In this document: positions 35,617-46,448 of the stretch, one piece after another
Position numbering within the stretch: position 1 is the first letter of the stretch
Layout: every line of letters begins with the position of its first letter
From: Callorhinus ursinus
Lineage: Eukaryota; Chordata; Mammalia; Carnivora; Otariidae
Assembly: GCF_003265705.1 (NCBI RefSeq)
Contig: NW_020313057.1
Coordinates: forward strand, 3,321,893-3,385,892
DNA length: 64,000 bases
Direction: 5' to 3'
Made by a program: the position numbers and the translations under genes
The notes under the pieces: model-generated
Told to the model about the DNA's origin: nothing
Seen by the model: only the letters and a program-made list of their open reading frames with translations
Databases searched by the model: none

Positions 35617-35805
35617 TTAGATTTTATTTATTTCAGAGAGAGAGAGAGATTGAGTGTGCAAGCATGTGGCAGGGGTGAGGGTGCAGAGGAAGAAGCAGAC
35701 TCCTCGCTGATCAGGGAGCCCAATGCAGGGCTCAATCCCAGGACTCTGGGATCATGACCTGAGCCGAAGGCAGATGCTTAACCGACTGAGCCACCCAGGT
35801 GCCCC
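35617..35805 (-). mobile_element. Can-SINE
   Basis: An antisense Can-SINE with a shortened tail (agattttatttattt), a (GA)n stretch at 35635-35649, and the closing 'ccgactgagccacccaggtg' head. No clear target-site duplication is visible, consistent with decay or 3' loss. Confidence 0.93.
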
Positions 35806-35814
35806 AAGAGGTTC

Positions 35815-36005
35815 TGGATGATAATAGCTGACATTAATTTATATGAGCCCTTTTCATGTATATATTGAATCCTCAAGGCAAACAAATGAAGGAGGTACCA
35901 TTATCGTCCAATGCTATGCATAAGGAAGCTTTAAGTCAGTCACTCAAGATCAAACAGCTAGTGAGTTGTAGGGCCAAGATTCAAACCGCAGTCTGTTTGA
36001 GTTCA
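35815..36005 (-). mobile_element. MIR SINE
   Basis: 'gataatagctgacattaatt', 'gaatcctcaaggcaaac', 'aggtaccattatcgtcc' and 'aaacagctagtgagttgtag' are antisense MIR in order. It starts about 10 bp after the SINE at 35617, which seems to have landed at its 3' edge. Confidence 0.75.
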
Positions 36006-36274
36006 GAATTCAGGGTTTGAAGCACTCAGCAGTGAGGCCTACATGGGGATCCAACATGAGAATCTGCTGCCTGCAAAGCTCTTGCTGAGGCGTGGAGTCC
36101 TCACATTATCTCCCTTCTCCTATTTTAGTTGTCTACTTACCATTCCTATGGCCGCATGAATCCCAAATGCAAATGTCCCCGCCTTGTATCATTGTTGTTT
36201 TAATCAATCAAATATTTCTTGAATGGGGCAGGGGGACATGGGAGTGGAACCGTAAGGGAAGCCTAGAGCTCTAG

Positions 36275-36450
36275 GGCTACATCTCAGTTTTACCACCTGC
36301 TAGTTGTATGACCATTATCTTGTTAATGAACTTCGGTTCCCTCCACTGTAAAATGAGCATAAACGACACCCCAAAATGTTGTTGTCATGAGTGAGATATT
36401 GCATTGCAAAGCTCTTAGCACGGTTCTGGGAGACAGTAAGCATTCAATTA
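36275..36450 (+). mobile_element. MIR SINE
   Basis: Sense MIR: 'ccacctgctagttgtatgac', 'cctccactgtaaaatgagca', 'gcaaagctcttagcacggtt' and a 'gtaagcattcaatt' end, followed directly by A17 (36450-36466). Confidence 0.78.
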
Positions 36451-36494
36451 AAAAAAAAAAAAAAAGGTAGCCGCTGTGTTGACATTACTGTTTT

Positions 36495-36780
36495 ACCTTT
36501 CAGTCAACCAACATTTATTGAGTTCCACGCCAGTCAGTGTGCTGATACTGAGGGAGAGACACAAAAGAAGAGAACAAGATGTTTGCTGCAACTTCCAAAG
36601 CAGCTGGGGAAATCAGTCAGGCAAGTAGGGGAGAGGTAATGGCCATGCCTGGTAGGAGTCAAAGGAGGCCAGGAGAAGGTCAGACGACAAACATTGCTGG
36701 GTTTCCGGGGGGCTCAGAGCAGGATTCAAGAAGAAGAAGAGACAGGATTTGTCCAGGCTGTAGTTCAGGGGAGGGTTTCC
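36495..36780 (-). mobile_element. L2 LINE, antisense 3' region
   Basis: It starts 'accaacatttattgagttcc' and proceeds through 'gtgctgatactgagggagag' to 'gatttgtccaggctg', as antisense L2 would with decay. The 135-codon ORF across it (36579-36986) is chance. Confidence 0.5.
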
Positions 36781-36829
36781 ACATAGAAGAACAGTGCAAG
36801 CGAAGGGGAAGAAGCATACAACATATCCA

Positions 36830-37732
36830 CGTTACCATATATGATCAACCTCCTAAGTGGCTTACGGTAGGGGTGGGGGATGGAGATACAAGGACACAAA
36901 TTGGAATGAATGGAACGAGGAACAGAAGGCAGAAAAAAGCCTATGGTTTACTCAACCCTATGAATTACTATTGCAGCCAGAAATAACACCAAGGATTCCC
37001 AGTTCCCAGCTAGATTCTCCCTAGGAGACACTGTGCCTTCCCAGCAAAGGAGGGGTTTACACTACCTCCTTTTTCTCTGGGTTCTGCTTGTGATAAAGTA
37101 CAAACCAAAAAGAAGGGGTAAGATCCATAAACATCAACAGTCGGACGGTATAGCCTGTCAGAGGTACCTGCCTGTTTGTTTAATCTTTCAGCTTCACGAC
37201 AGACTTGCCTTTGCACACACACATCTGGGTGGAATCAAAGCCATCCGCTAGAGAGGGCTGGTCTTGTCATTTGTAAACTGTTTGGGTTACCCTCTGGTTC
37301 AGGGTCTGCTGACTCTTTTCACAACTTTCCAAACCAGTGATTTAACAAGAATGTTCTGGACAAGCAGACACTCAGTTCTCAGGCCTGGAGGAAGTGCCCA
37401 GTGTGGAGGCGGGAGGGAGGATCAGAACCGAATGTGGAGTTCCTGGTGAATCTCAGTTTTCAAAAGTGCTCAAAATCTCCTGCTTTCTGCCCCTCCCAGG
37501 CGTTTGCTGAGGGCCAAGACTTGGGAGTAGTTCATTTGCTTTGTTTTCTCATCCAGCTTTGTGCTGTTCTCCAAATTGCTCATGCTGGTCAGAAATTCAT
37601 GTCAATTCATTTGCATCTTAAAACTCACTGCCAAATCAATTCACAGTTTTCTGTGCCACTGGGAAAAACACACAGCCATACACTCACAATTATCTTCTTT
37701 TTCCTAGCTAGTGATTTTATTTTTTTTCCCAG
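36830..37732. other. Unique sequence
   Basis: No repeat recognised before the L1 at 37733. Overlapping small frames carry no domain. Confidence 0.4.
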
Positions 37733-37854
37733 TTGCATTGAGATATAATTGCCCTAAGTACTATATAAGTGTAAGGTGTACAACTCTGTGATTGACTTAC
37801 GTCTATCATGAGATGATTCCTACAATAAGTTTGGTTAACATACTTCATCTCATT

Positions 37855-38019
37855 AGAAAGAAAGAAAGAAAGAAAGAAAGAAAGGAAGGAAGGAAGGAAG
37901 GAAGGAAGGAAGGAAGGAAGGAAGGAAGGAAGAGAAAGAAAGAAAGAAAAAGAAAGAAAAAGAAAAAGAAGAGAGAAGGAAGGAAGGGAGGGCGGGAGGA
38001 GGAAGGAAAGAAAGAAAGG
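37855..38019. repeat. 165-bp homopurine microsatellite (GAAA)n(GGAA)n
   Basis: GAAA units pass into GGAA units and back to mixed GAAA, GAAAA and GGAAGG units. In the interval only the C at 37993 interrupts the all-purine strand. Blocks of mirror symmetry are present. Confidence 0.97.
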
Positions 38020-38495
38020 TTTTGTCCCTTGATGAGAACTCTTGGGATTTATTCTCTTAGCGACGTTTCTATATGCCGGACAGCAATGTTTGCTGTAGTC
38101 ACTAGGCCGTACACTAAATCCCCAGGACTTTTTAATCTTATCACTGGAAGTTTATACCTTTTGACCTCCTTCCTCCAATTCCCCCACCCCCTATCCTCTG
38201 CCTCTGATAACCATAAGTCTGATCTCTTTTGCTATGAATTTGCTTTTTGTTTTGTTTTTAGGTTCCACATAGAAGCGAGATCATACAGTATTTGTCTTTC
38301 TGTGTCTGACTTATGTCACTTAGCATGATGCTCTCAGCGTCCATCCATGTTGTCAAAAAGACAAGATTTTCTTCTTTTTTATGGTCGAATAATATTCAAT
38401 TGTGTATATATACTACAACTTCCTTATTCATTTATCCATTGACAGACAATCTGGTTATTTCCATGCCTTGGGTATTGTAAATAATGCTGCAAGGA

Positions 38496-38912
38496 GGGGC
38501 GCCTGGGTGGCTCAGTCGGTTGAGCGTCCGACTCTTGATTTTGGTTCAGGTCATCATCTCGGGGCCATGAGATCAAGCCCTGTGTCAGGCTCCACGCTGA
38601 GCAGGGAGTCTGTTTCTCTCTCTTTCCTCCCCTCTCTGCCCCCCCCACCTGTGCTTACTCTCTCTATTTTATTTTATTTTTTTTTAAGATTTTATTTATT
38701 TGACAGAGAGAGACACAGCGAGAGAGGGAACACAAGCAGGGGGAGTGGGAGAGGGAGAAGCAGGCTTCCCGCCGAGCAGGGAGCCCGATGTGGGGCTCGA
38801 TCCCAGGACCCTGGGATCATGACCCGAGCCGAAGGCAGACGCTTAACGACCGAGCCACCCAGGCACCCTACTGGCTCTTTAAAACAGATAAATAAATCTT
38901 TTTTTAAAAAGG
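38496..38912 (+). mobile_element. Outer Can-SINE, interrupted by a second SINE
   Basis: The head GGGGCGCCTGGGTGGCTCAG starts at 38496. The body runs to about 38671, and the tail (gataaataaatctttttttaaaa) resumes after the inner element at about 38883. The exact flanks atgctgcaagga (38484-38495 and 38913-38924) are the L1 target sequence. It therefore entered the L1 first and was itself a target later. Confidence 0.95.
38672..38868 (-). mobile_element. Inner Can-SINE nested in the outer SINE
   Basis: A nearly consensus antisense Can-SINE: poly(T), AAGATTTTATTTATTTGACA, (GA)n, and 'cgaccgagccacccaggcac'. Flanks tactctctctatttta (38656-38671) and tactggctctttaaaa (38869-38884) share 10 of their first 12 bases, which fits a partly decayed duplication. 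Confidence 0.93.
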
Positions 38913-38974
38913 ATGCTGCAAGGAACATGGGGGTGCAGCTTGTGATTTTAGCTTAGCATCATGCTGTACCTAAA

Positions 38975-39235
38975 ACGAGCAGACTTTGGGGTTGGACCGA
39001 TACATGTTCACCTTACCTGTGTCCACCAAATATAGGTCCATCGTATACCTGTTGCATGAATCTGGCAAGCTCTTTAGTTGTTCCGAGCCTCAGTTTCCTC
39101 ATCTACAAAATGGGGGGATGAAAATCAATTTCTTATATGATTGTTTTGAGAAGAAGATATCCTACCTAAAGCACTTAGGATATTGTATAGTGCACACACG
39201 GTGCTCAGTAAATAGTAGTAGTTTCATTATCAATT
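38975..39235 (+). mobile_element. MIR SINE
   Basis: Sense MIR, almost complete: 'gcagactttggggttggacc', 'gagcctcagtttcctcatct', 'acaaaatggggggatgaaaa', 'aaagcacttaggatattgta' and 'ggtgctcagtaaatagtagt'. Confidence 0.85.
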
Positions 39236-39239
39236 CTTC

Positions 39240-40955
39240 ATTCACCATTTAAGCACTCCTGGAAGTCTAGCCTTGGAGGGCCCTTGGCAGCAGCTTTAGG
39301 GAGGAATTTGAAAGGGCTTACAATAAAAACCACCTTGATATTTTTCATATGCATTACCAATTTCAAACCAAGAGTGGGAGAGCCTGGAAAATATAGAAAT
39401 GTTCTTCACATATACCATTTTATGTATTAGAACAATGTCCTTCTTCCCCCTCCCAGCACTGACTACTAAATAAACCCCCTCCTTCCCTTCGCCTCTGCTT
39501 TTCTGAAGGGCTGGGTATCTCCACATATCAAGCATAGTTTCTCTGCAGGGCCTTTAGTACACCAGAAATTCCAAAACAAAGTAGACCCCAGTAGGGCACT
39601 GGCTCCACGGTGGCAAATCAGCCTGCCATCAGGCACCGTCTCTGGTATTACCATGTGTTTTGAATTAAGGAAGAAACTGCAATCCCAGACTTCAAGAGTT
39701 AGCTCCTAGCCCTGTGCAAAAGCCCAAGGGCTGGTAATACCACTCATGGACAGAATGGAGAGACCCTGAGCCGGTGAGAACCTTCTCCACCCCTGCTGAG
39801 TTGTCAGCCTCACCAGCCTCCAGATCCTTCTTTGTGCCTTTACACTTCAGTAACTTGGGTTAAGAGTACGATGGATCGATGACCCATTAAATGGCATTTA
39901 AGAGCAGAGTTATTAAAACCAGGTTGGAAGACTACCTCACCCAATTGAATATGATGTATGCTTTGTTAAGATCCTGTAACATTTGATAAATGGGGCCTGT
40001 CTGAGAAAGAAAATTGTGTCTGTGGCTCAAAGAATTAAAGTCAATGTCCTTCATTAGAAGAAAACTCACATCACTTTTAAAGAAAATTGCTGATTATTCC
40101 TAGCCTACCAATGATCTAAAGTATCACAAATTAAAAGGGTAACGACAGTCAGGTTTGTGTGCAGACGCTGCATTTCGCATGGGCACTCTGAGGGTGGGGC
40201 GTTAGTGCAGGGTTTTGGACCCAGGGCCTCATGTCTGTGATATCCTCCAGGTGCTGCCTTGGAGGAGTTTGCCCATGACCCCAACAATCACGTAGGCTGC
40301 CAGCAGGTGGGGATGGGGAAATGCCACCCTGGGCCCGTGAGGCCACCATCTGCAAGGGCTGCCGTAGGGCTGGGGCCCTGTTGCTCATGCTGCCTCCCTT
40401 TCCTATTACTTGAACCACCAGCGCCACTGAGCATGTAGGAAACCCTGATTAGAAAGGGGACTCTCCTGTGTTTCTGCAAACACAGCCCAACCAAAAGAGA
40501 AGCAGCAAAGACCAGGCGGAGAACTGGAAACGGGGCACATTTCAGTCTGTTTCTTCACTGACATCCTAGCACAGTGCCGGATCCTTCATTTTCGCTTCTC
40601 ATTTGTTTATGTAAAGAAGGAATAAGGACCGGCTTCTGCCCTATGACGATTCTTTGTAAAGTGAACTCCTCGTTTGAATATGACGGGCAGAGTTCTGCTG
40701 CTTTCCAGAGGGTGGAGACGGTCGATCCCGCCAGGTCATGACAACAAGCAGTTCTTTCGAGCTGGGGGAATCGTGCTGTTGCTCACCTTAGGATAACAGG
40801 AAATGTTGTAGATGTTATGGGAGGGTGTTCACAAGTTAATGGTATGTGGGAACAAAAACAGGATACATAATATTCAGACAAAGCAATCCCCATTTTGTAA
40901 GGGGCAGAACATATATATGTTCAAAGAGTCAAGTGGAAGACGTTCCATTATCATA
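39240..40955. other. Unique sequence
   Basis: No repeat or coding signal recognised. Overlapping minus frames at 40105-40494 lie in GC-rich unique DNA and have no domain. Confidence 0.4.
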
Positions 40956-40959
40956 CCAG

Positions 40960-41150
40960 CGGACACTTTTGAGGTACCAGGTGTATGTTCTGGAGACATT
41001 ATACAATCTAATCCTCACCACAGCCCTGCTGGGCAATGACTGTTTCCACTGTCTCTATCTTATGCAGGAAGACGCTGAAACTTTACACTTTACGTAATTT
41101 GCAACTATCCCTCGGTAGGAAGTGATGGAGCCCGATTTGAACCATGGCAG
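40960..41150 (-). mobile_element. MIR SINE
   Basis: 'aatcctcaccacagccctgc', 'atcttatgcaggaagacgct' and 'taggaagtgatggagcccga' are antisense MIR with moderate divergence. Confidence 0.7.
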
Positions 41151-41849
41151 GTGCTTCTAGAACTCATGCTCTTTGCCACCATGCTGTATTAGAGCAGTTA
41201 TTTCTGGGTAGTAGAAATACAGAGACATGTTAACATCCTTTCACTTTTCTGTGTTTTCCAATTTTGCTTCTGACAATGAGCATATATTACCTGAAAAATT
41301 TAAAAAATAGAAAGCATAAAGAGGGGGTGAAAAACCATGTACATTGTGGAAAAAAAATCCTTCATCTCAGAGATGTTCTTTAAACCAGATTTAATTGGCT
41401 CTAAAACAAGGCACTTCTAATTTAAGATGGAAAATCTGAACGAACATCTTAAGAAAAGAACTCCAAAACTTGGAAACCCAAAGCGAACAGATAGTCTCAC
41501 CTACCACTTCTCTGCAAAGTTTTAGGTCATAATTCATGGCCATCCTCAGCGTTCTTCCTGTAGATTAGGATGACACTCCGGGCTCCAAGCCTGGCCCTAG
41601 CCTTCCTCTGTACCCTCTGGCTCTCCTCCTCCTGAATCTTCCAGCAGCTTTTCCTGTAAAAACTCCCCCTGCTTCTTTCATCCTGTTTCCCCTCTGTGGT
41701 TTTTTCTTGGTCTGCATTCAAACTCAGACCTTCCCGTCTATCCCCAAAGCAAGTTCTCTTAAGTGGCTGTGTTCCCAGGATGGCGCACTAACTTTCCTTC
41801 CTTGCCTACCAACGAGCAGGTGGAGTGTGCTGTTCTTGGAGACCCACAT
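41151..41849. other. Unique sequence, pyrimidine-rich toward the 3' side
   Basis: The CT-rich second half may be a more decayed part of the adjacent L2. I see no other element. Confidence 0.35.
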
Positions 41850-42095
41850 CCTCACCACCCCCTCCATAAGCCCTCGTGATCTTCACCCCTGTCCCCACCG
41901 CCCCTGCTTTCCTCAGAAGCCACCAGTGACCATTCACTCGTCACATCCAATGCCAGTCTCCCGACCTCTTCAATGGGATCAGCTTCTCGCTTGTGGCGCC
42001 CAGTACCCTTGACTTCTCTCTCCCTGTGCTACCCTCCTCACTTCCTTCTCAGCTTCCATTGCTGGTGTCTTTTGTTCTTCATTCCGCCTAAATGG
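41850..42095 (+). mobile_element. L2 LINE fragment, sense
   Basis: 'cctgtccccaccgcccctgc', 'tttcctcagaagccaccagt', 'atccaatgccagtctcccga' and 'cacttccttctcagcttcca' match the L2 3' region in order, as reverse complements of blocks in the antisense L2 at 2115-3480. Confidence 0.6.
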
Positions 42096-42140
42096 ATGAA
42101 GCTGAAGGTCAACTGCCAGTCTTGTTCTCTTCTCTCTGTA

Positions 42141-42488
42141 TACAGTTAACCCTTGAATAACATGAGGTTGAACTGCACGGGTCCACTTAAATGTGGATTT
42201 TTTTTTTCCGTAAATACAGTATAGTATTATAAATGTATTTTCTCTTTCTTATGATTTTCTTAATAACATTTTCATTTCTCTAGCTTACTTTGTTATCAGA
42301 ATACAGCATATAATACATGTAACACACAAAATCTGTGTTAATCAACTGTTTATGTTATCGGTAAGGCCTCCAGTCAACAGTAGGCTGTTACTAGTTGAGT
42401 TTTGGGGGAGTTAAAAGTTATATAAGGATTTTTGACTGTGTGGGAGGTCGGCACCCCTAACCTTTGCATTGTTCAAGGGCCCACTGTA
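42141..42488. mobile_element. MER2 (Tigger-type) MITE, essentially full length
   Basis: A 344-bp element at 42143-42486 with inverted termini: cagttaacccttgaataac on the left, and gttcaagggcccactg at the right end. A TA dinucleotide flanks each side (42141-42142 and 42487-42488), the Tc1/mariner target duplication. The inside ('atgattttcttaataacatt', 'atgttatcggtaaggcctcc') matches the MER2 consensus closely. It is non-coding and non-autonomous. Confidence 0.92.
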
Positions 42489-42544
42489 CTCCCTTTGAAT
42501 TTCGGTATGTTTTGAGCATGTTCACCAACATAACTTATTCACAA

Positions 42545-42775
42545 CTCCCAAATATATATGGGAAGCTTAAATTCTGTTGGATAAGAGGACAATAACTAAA
42601 CAAGCAAGACAAGGTCATCAGGAGGGGCTTTCTGACATAATGACATCTGAGCTGAGACCCAAACGATGAAGAAGAATGAGGCAAGCAAAGTTGTAGGGGA
42701 AGAACAGAGGGCAGAGGAAAGAGCAGGTGCAAAGGTCCTAAGGCAGAAAAAAATATAGTATGCTCTAGGAAGAGA
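42545..42775 (-). mobile_element. L2 LINE, antisense
   Basis: 'gaggggctttctgacataat', 'gacatctgagctgagaccca', 'agggcagaggaaagagcagg' and 'tgcaaaggtcctaaggcaga' are antisense L2 in order. Confidence 0.72.
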
Positions 42776-42899
42776 AGGAAAACAGCATGGCTAGGGGGCG
42801 GTGAGCAAAGGTGACAGTGGAAGAAAGAATGTTTAGAAAGGTAGATTCTTCCATGAAATGTTAAATTCCTACATCATTTGGCAATTCTATCATTGTTAT

Positions 42900-43030
42900 C
42901 ATTCTGCCTTGTCATGGCATTATTCACATAATGTCTTACGTCTCCTACTGTAGACCTCTCAAGTGGAAAGATCAGATCCTACTTGTTTTTCTATCCCCTC
43001 CAGCACTAGATAAACACCGTATCAAAATTA
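42900..43030 (+). mobile_element. L2 LINE 3' fragment
   Basis: 'tgtagacctctcaagtggaa' and 'ttgtttttctatcccctcca' then 'gcactagataaacaccgt' fit a decayed sense L2 3' end. Confidence 0.45.
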
Positions 43031-43059
43031 GCTGCATTATTTAGCGAAGGAGATAAGAC

Positions 43060-43544
43060 AGACATGAAATCTGTTAAGAGACAGACTCTCCCCGAGTTAA
43101 AAACCAGTCTTTGAATCACTCATCAAAATGATGCCAGAAATAGCATAACACTGAAACATCAGTGAAATGTAGCCAGAACAACTGTGGCAAGTGTCCCTTT
43201 CTCTTTTGTCTCCGCCTGCCTGGGAATTTAGCATCCCCCAAAGCCACTCATCTGGGACAAGACTTTAGGGCGTGTGCCTGTTTTTCATCTCCGCAGGACC
43301 AGCTGTGGGTGGAGGAGAATTCCTAACACAGGATAAGGTCGCACTGAATTGACCCAGAAGGTTTTCCTGGGGAAGCAGTCTGCACGTTGCAAAACCAGTA
43401 ACCAACCGCTGCTCATTAAACGTTCTCTGAGACGTTGCAGTCTGTCAGGAGGAGGGTTGACTCGCGATGATATGGAGAATGACTAGCGTCTTATTTCATG
43501 CATTCCACGGAGACACACACACAGATGTGGTTGTCTGCTCTCCC
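43060..43544. other. Unique sequence
   Basis: No element recognised. The LTR-like repeat appears to start shortly after this stretch. Confidence 0.35.
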
Positions 43545-44460
43545 TAACCATCACCTCTAGAACAAAACACCGAGAAGTCTTGGCAGTTCAGGGTGCAGCC
43601 TGGCGTCGGAAAATCTAGTGTGAAAGGAAAGCACTCAGGCTCCCCCCCACCCTCGGTAGTCGTCCCAACGCTGCTGCACCTCTGACACCCGATGTGTGAC
43701 AGGTCAAGCCATTCTGCACCACCAGCTGAGTTACAGTTTAACTCATTCTGAATTGTCCACCAGGAGATTGTGTCAGATCCCACAGGTTGAAGACCCGGTC
43801 CTACGAGACCACACCCCCTCCAATTCAGACGCCACCTGCAAGCCCAAGTTGTCACCACCTGTGCTTTTGACCAACCAGCTATAGCTCAGGGGGTCCCCAG
43901 AAGCCCTCCTCAGGTTCGATGGATTTGCTAGAGCAGCTCACAGAACTCAGGGAAACATTTTACTTACTAGATCACTGGCTTATTATAAAAGGATGGGACT
44001 CAGGGAACGGCCAGATGGAAGAGAGGATACGGCGAGTTAGGTGGGAAGGGGGTGCAAGTTTCCATGCTCTCTGAGCGCACCACCCTCCCTGATTCCCTAC
44101 ATGTTTACCAATGCAAAGCTCTCAAAACGTCACCATTTTGGTTTTTTTATGGAGCTTTCATTATGTAGGCATGATTGATTAAATCGTTGGCCATTGGAGA
44201 CTGATTCAACCTCCAGCCTCTCTTCCGTCCCTGTGATTGGGAAGTTCCACACGGTTGGATCTCTTAGCAACTGCCCCCAACCTTTGGGGCTTTCCAAAAG
44301 TCACTCTGTTAACATAAACTCAGACGTGATTGAAAGGGGTTTGTTATGAATAACAAAAGACACCTTTACCACTCTTTCCACTTAGGAAACGCCTAGAGTT
44401 TTGGGTGCTCTATGCCCGGAACAGGGATGAAAGCCAAATTATAAATCACAATATCACACC
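43545..44460 (+). mobile_element. Old LTR-like repeat (family undetermined), copy 2
   Basis: It shares ordered blocks with 26990-27720: gctagagcagctcacagaac and tcagggaaacat at 43928, 'ttttatggagctttcattat', 'aaaagacacctttaccactc' and a 'gccaaattataaatcacaat' end. It extends about 350 bp further 5' than copy 1. This looks like an ancient, decayed LTR without any gag, pol or env sequence in between. The name is not known to me. Confidence 0.55.
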
Positions 44461-44469
44461 TAGGTTTAG

Positions 44470-44640
44470 TTATCAGCTTGGTAGCCTTTATTAACTGTCA
44501 CTTACCCACCCTGGGCCTCAGTGTCCTTATCTACAAAATAGGGATTTATAAAATCTACCTAATATGGTTGGTGTGAAGATCACAAGTTTGTGAAATTGCT
44601 TTGTTAGGTCCTGAAAGGGCCTAGAAAATTTAAGTATGTT
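44470..44640 (+). mobile_element. MIR SINE
   Basis: Sense MIR: 'ctgtcacttacccaccctgg', 'gcctcagtgtccttatctac', 'aaaatagggatttataaaat' and a decayed 3' end. It abuts the LTR-like repeat. Confidence 0.75.
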
Positions 44641-45887
44641 TGAAGCTTTTGAGAGTCCTGGCAGTATCCATTCTGGTCTTCATTATATGGAGGTACAAGA
44701 ACGAAATATTCCCAGAGTTCCTTTTGATTAAGTCTTGCCCTAGATGTGAGCTCCTAGGACCCATGCTATATTTTCCAAATCAGGCAGATGAGCACACCAA
44801 GAAAACTCAACTTGAAGTCACACACTAATTTCCACATGAGCGAAATTGCTGTGTAAGTAAGCAAGGCTGTACCTAAGCTTTAGAAAATACAAGCAGAAAA
44901 CCTCTCATTTAGAACATACAAGAGCCCCTTTCATAAACTGCCCCATACTAGGACGAACAATTTGTACCCTGGGCACCATGGCAGACCTGCTTTTACTGAG
45001 TTAACTGATCTGGAAAGTGAGAGGCCTTTAACAGTGGCCACATAGTGATGGAAGATTGTTCGATTCCAGGTTTGGGATTATATTTAATTCAGTGAAAGAT
45101 CGAATGAGTCCTAAAAATGAGCAAGTTCCAGTTCCCACACCACAGCGATTGGCCATCCTTTAGGGGAGGCATCTATTGCAAATGTCAGAAGGTGTTTGAA
45201 CTACCAAATTATTCATATTTTACCTTTTAAAAATCCTCTCTTTCCACTGGCTAATCAATTCTGCTGGTACTGTCTCCCCATCTCTACCACCTGCCATCTT
45301 GTTTGACCCTTTTCCCCCCAAGCCTGTACCTTTGAGCTGCCCACTGACTGCCCTGAACTCCTTCCCCAACCTTATCCTACTGTCTTCACCTTGTTTGTTT
45401 CACCCATCACGGGATATGTCCCCTGTCTGCTAAAGTATTTGTACCTTTAGTGGTTCCTGTTTGCCTCTTTCCAGGGCCAAGCACTGCAGCAGCAAAACAC
45501 TTTTTTTATGTGGAATTATCTGCTCAACTCCCAGTGTATAAAGCAGGCTTGAAGGAGGACATTTTAACAGCATAACCATATAGCATCAGGCTATGACAAA
45601 GCCATTCAATGGGAAAGATATTTGGTTGCACAAGAAAGAAAGAGCCCTGCAACACTTTGATAAGTCCTTTGTGGACATGCACAGGCCTGATGAAAAGGCC
45701 AATACAGGGTTTGACTTGTTGGCTCTTGATGGCATGAAGAGTCACCTCCACCAACAAGACATTTACGAAAATTCTAAACAGACCCAACGTGTCAAGATAG
45801 ACACACCAACTGACTGACTAAACACACCACTCATTTGGCAAGTAATCTACTTGGCCGGTTCTTTGCTATGCAATTTTTTGAAAGGCT
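44641..45887. other. Unique sequence
   Basis: No repeat recognised. The two overlapping opposite-strand frames near 45524-45817 (87 and 74 codons) do not resemble any family I know. Confidence 0.35.
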
Positions 45888-46130
45888 TTATTTTTTTAGA
45901 GCACTTTTAGGTTTACCACAAAATTGAGAGGAAGGTACAGCGATATTCCTCATACCTCCACCTCCACACATGCATAGCCTTTCCCATCATCAGCATCCCT
46001 GCCAGATGGTACGGTTGTTACCAGAGATCAAGCCACATGACACATCAGTCACCCAAAGTCCACAGTTTACCTTAGGGTTCACACTTGGCATCATACGTTC
46101 TATTTATCATCCCCATAGTTGTGCTTTGTG
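45888..46130 (-). mobile_element. L1 LINE fragment, antisense
   Basis: 'ttttttagagcacttttagg', 'tttaccacaaaattgagagg', 'cacacatgcatagcctttcc' and 'acccaaagtccacagtttac' are the antisense 3' UTR of an old L1M subfamily. It is only about 240 bp long. Confidence 0.75.
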
Positions 46131-46259
46131 TGGCTCATGACATGATGGAGACAGGCTGCGATGTTGATTTTTAACCAGTCGATTACTTTTACAGCTCAAC
46201 TGGGAAAAGGGTGTAAGAGAAAAGAAGTGCAAGTTGGAGGATGTAAAACAAAAGACGAG

Positions 46260-46448
46260 AAGCTCCTAGGGGGCTCAGTCAGTTAAGCATCTGCCTTCGG
46301 CTCAGGTCATAATCTCAGGGTCCTGGGATCGAACCCCGCATCGGGCTCCCTGCTGTGCGGGGAGCCTGCTTTTCCCTTTCCTCCTCCCCCTGCTCATGCT
46401 CTCTCTCTCTCTCTTTCTCTCAAATAAATAAAATCTTAAAAAAAGAAA
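46260..46448 (+). mobile_element. Can-SINE with a degenerate 5' end
   Basis: The head is altered (gctcctagggggctcagtca). From 'gttaagcatctgccttcggc' onward it matches the consensus, with a (CT)n at 46400-46423 and an AAATAAATAAAATCTTAAAA tail. No clear target-site duplication by eye. Confidence 0.93.

Larger units (their letters stand above)
37733..38940 (-). mobile_element. L1 LINE 3' end, antisense, disrupted by a purine tract and nested SINEs
   Basis: The plus strand reads the reverse complement of an L1M 3' UTR ('gcattgagatataattgccc', 'ttatcactggaagtttatac', 'cccccaccccctatcctctg') and then ORF2 ('cttagcatgatgctctcagc', 'gggtattgtaaataatgctg'). It is split by a 165-bp purine tract at 37855-38019 and by the SINE pair at 38496-38912, and resumes with 'aacatgggggtgcagct'. 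Family and order match the L1 at 57627. Confidence 0.85.

Noticed and set aside
37855..38019. Regular repeats as a CRISPR-like array
   Set aside because: These are 4-bp microsatellite units without spacers in mammalian DNA. No CRISPR array exists anywhere in the window.
37792..38328. 178-codon ORF rich in Lys, Glu and Arg
   Set aside because: The charged stretch is the translation of the (GAAA)n(GGAA)n tract and the flanks are antisense L1.
38402..38956. 184-codon plus-strand ORF
   Set aside because: It runs through antisense L1 and two nested Can-SINEs, so it is an artefact of repeat sequence.
45524..45817. Opposite-strand ORFs (87 and 74 codons) as a possible processed pseudogene
   Set aside because: No recognisable protein similarity, poly(A) tail or flanking duplication.
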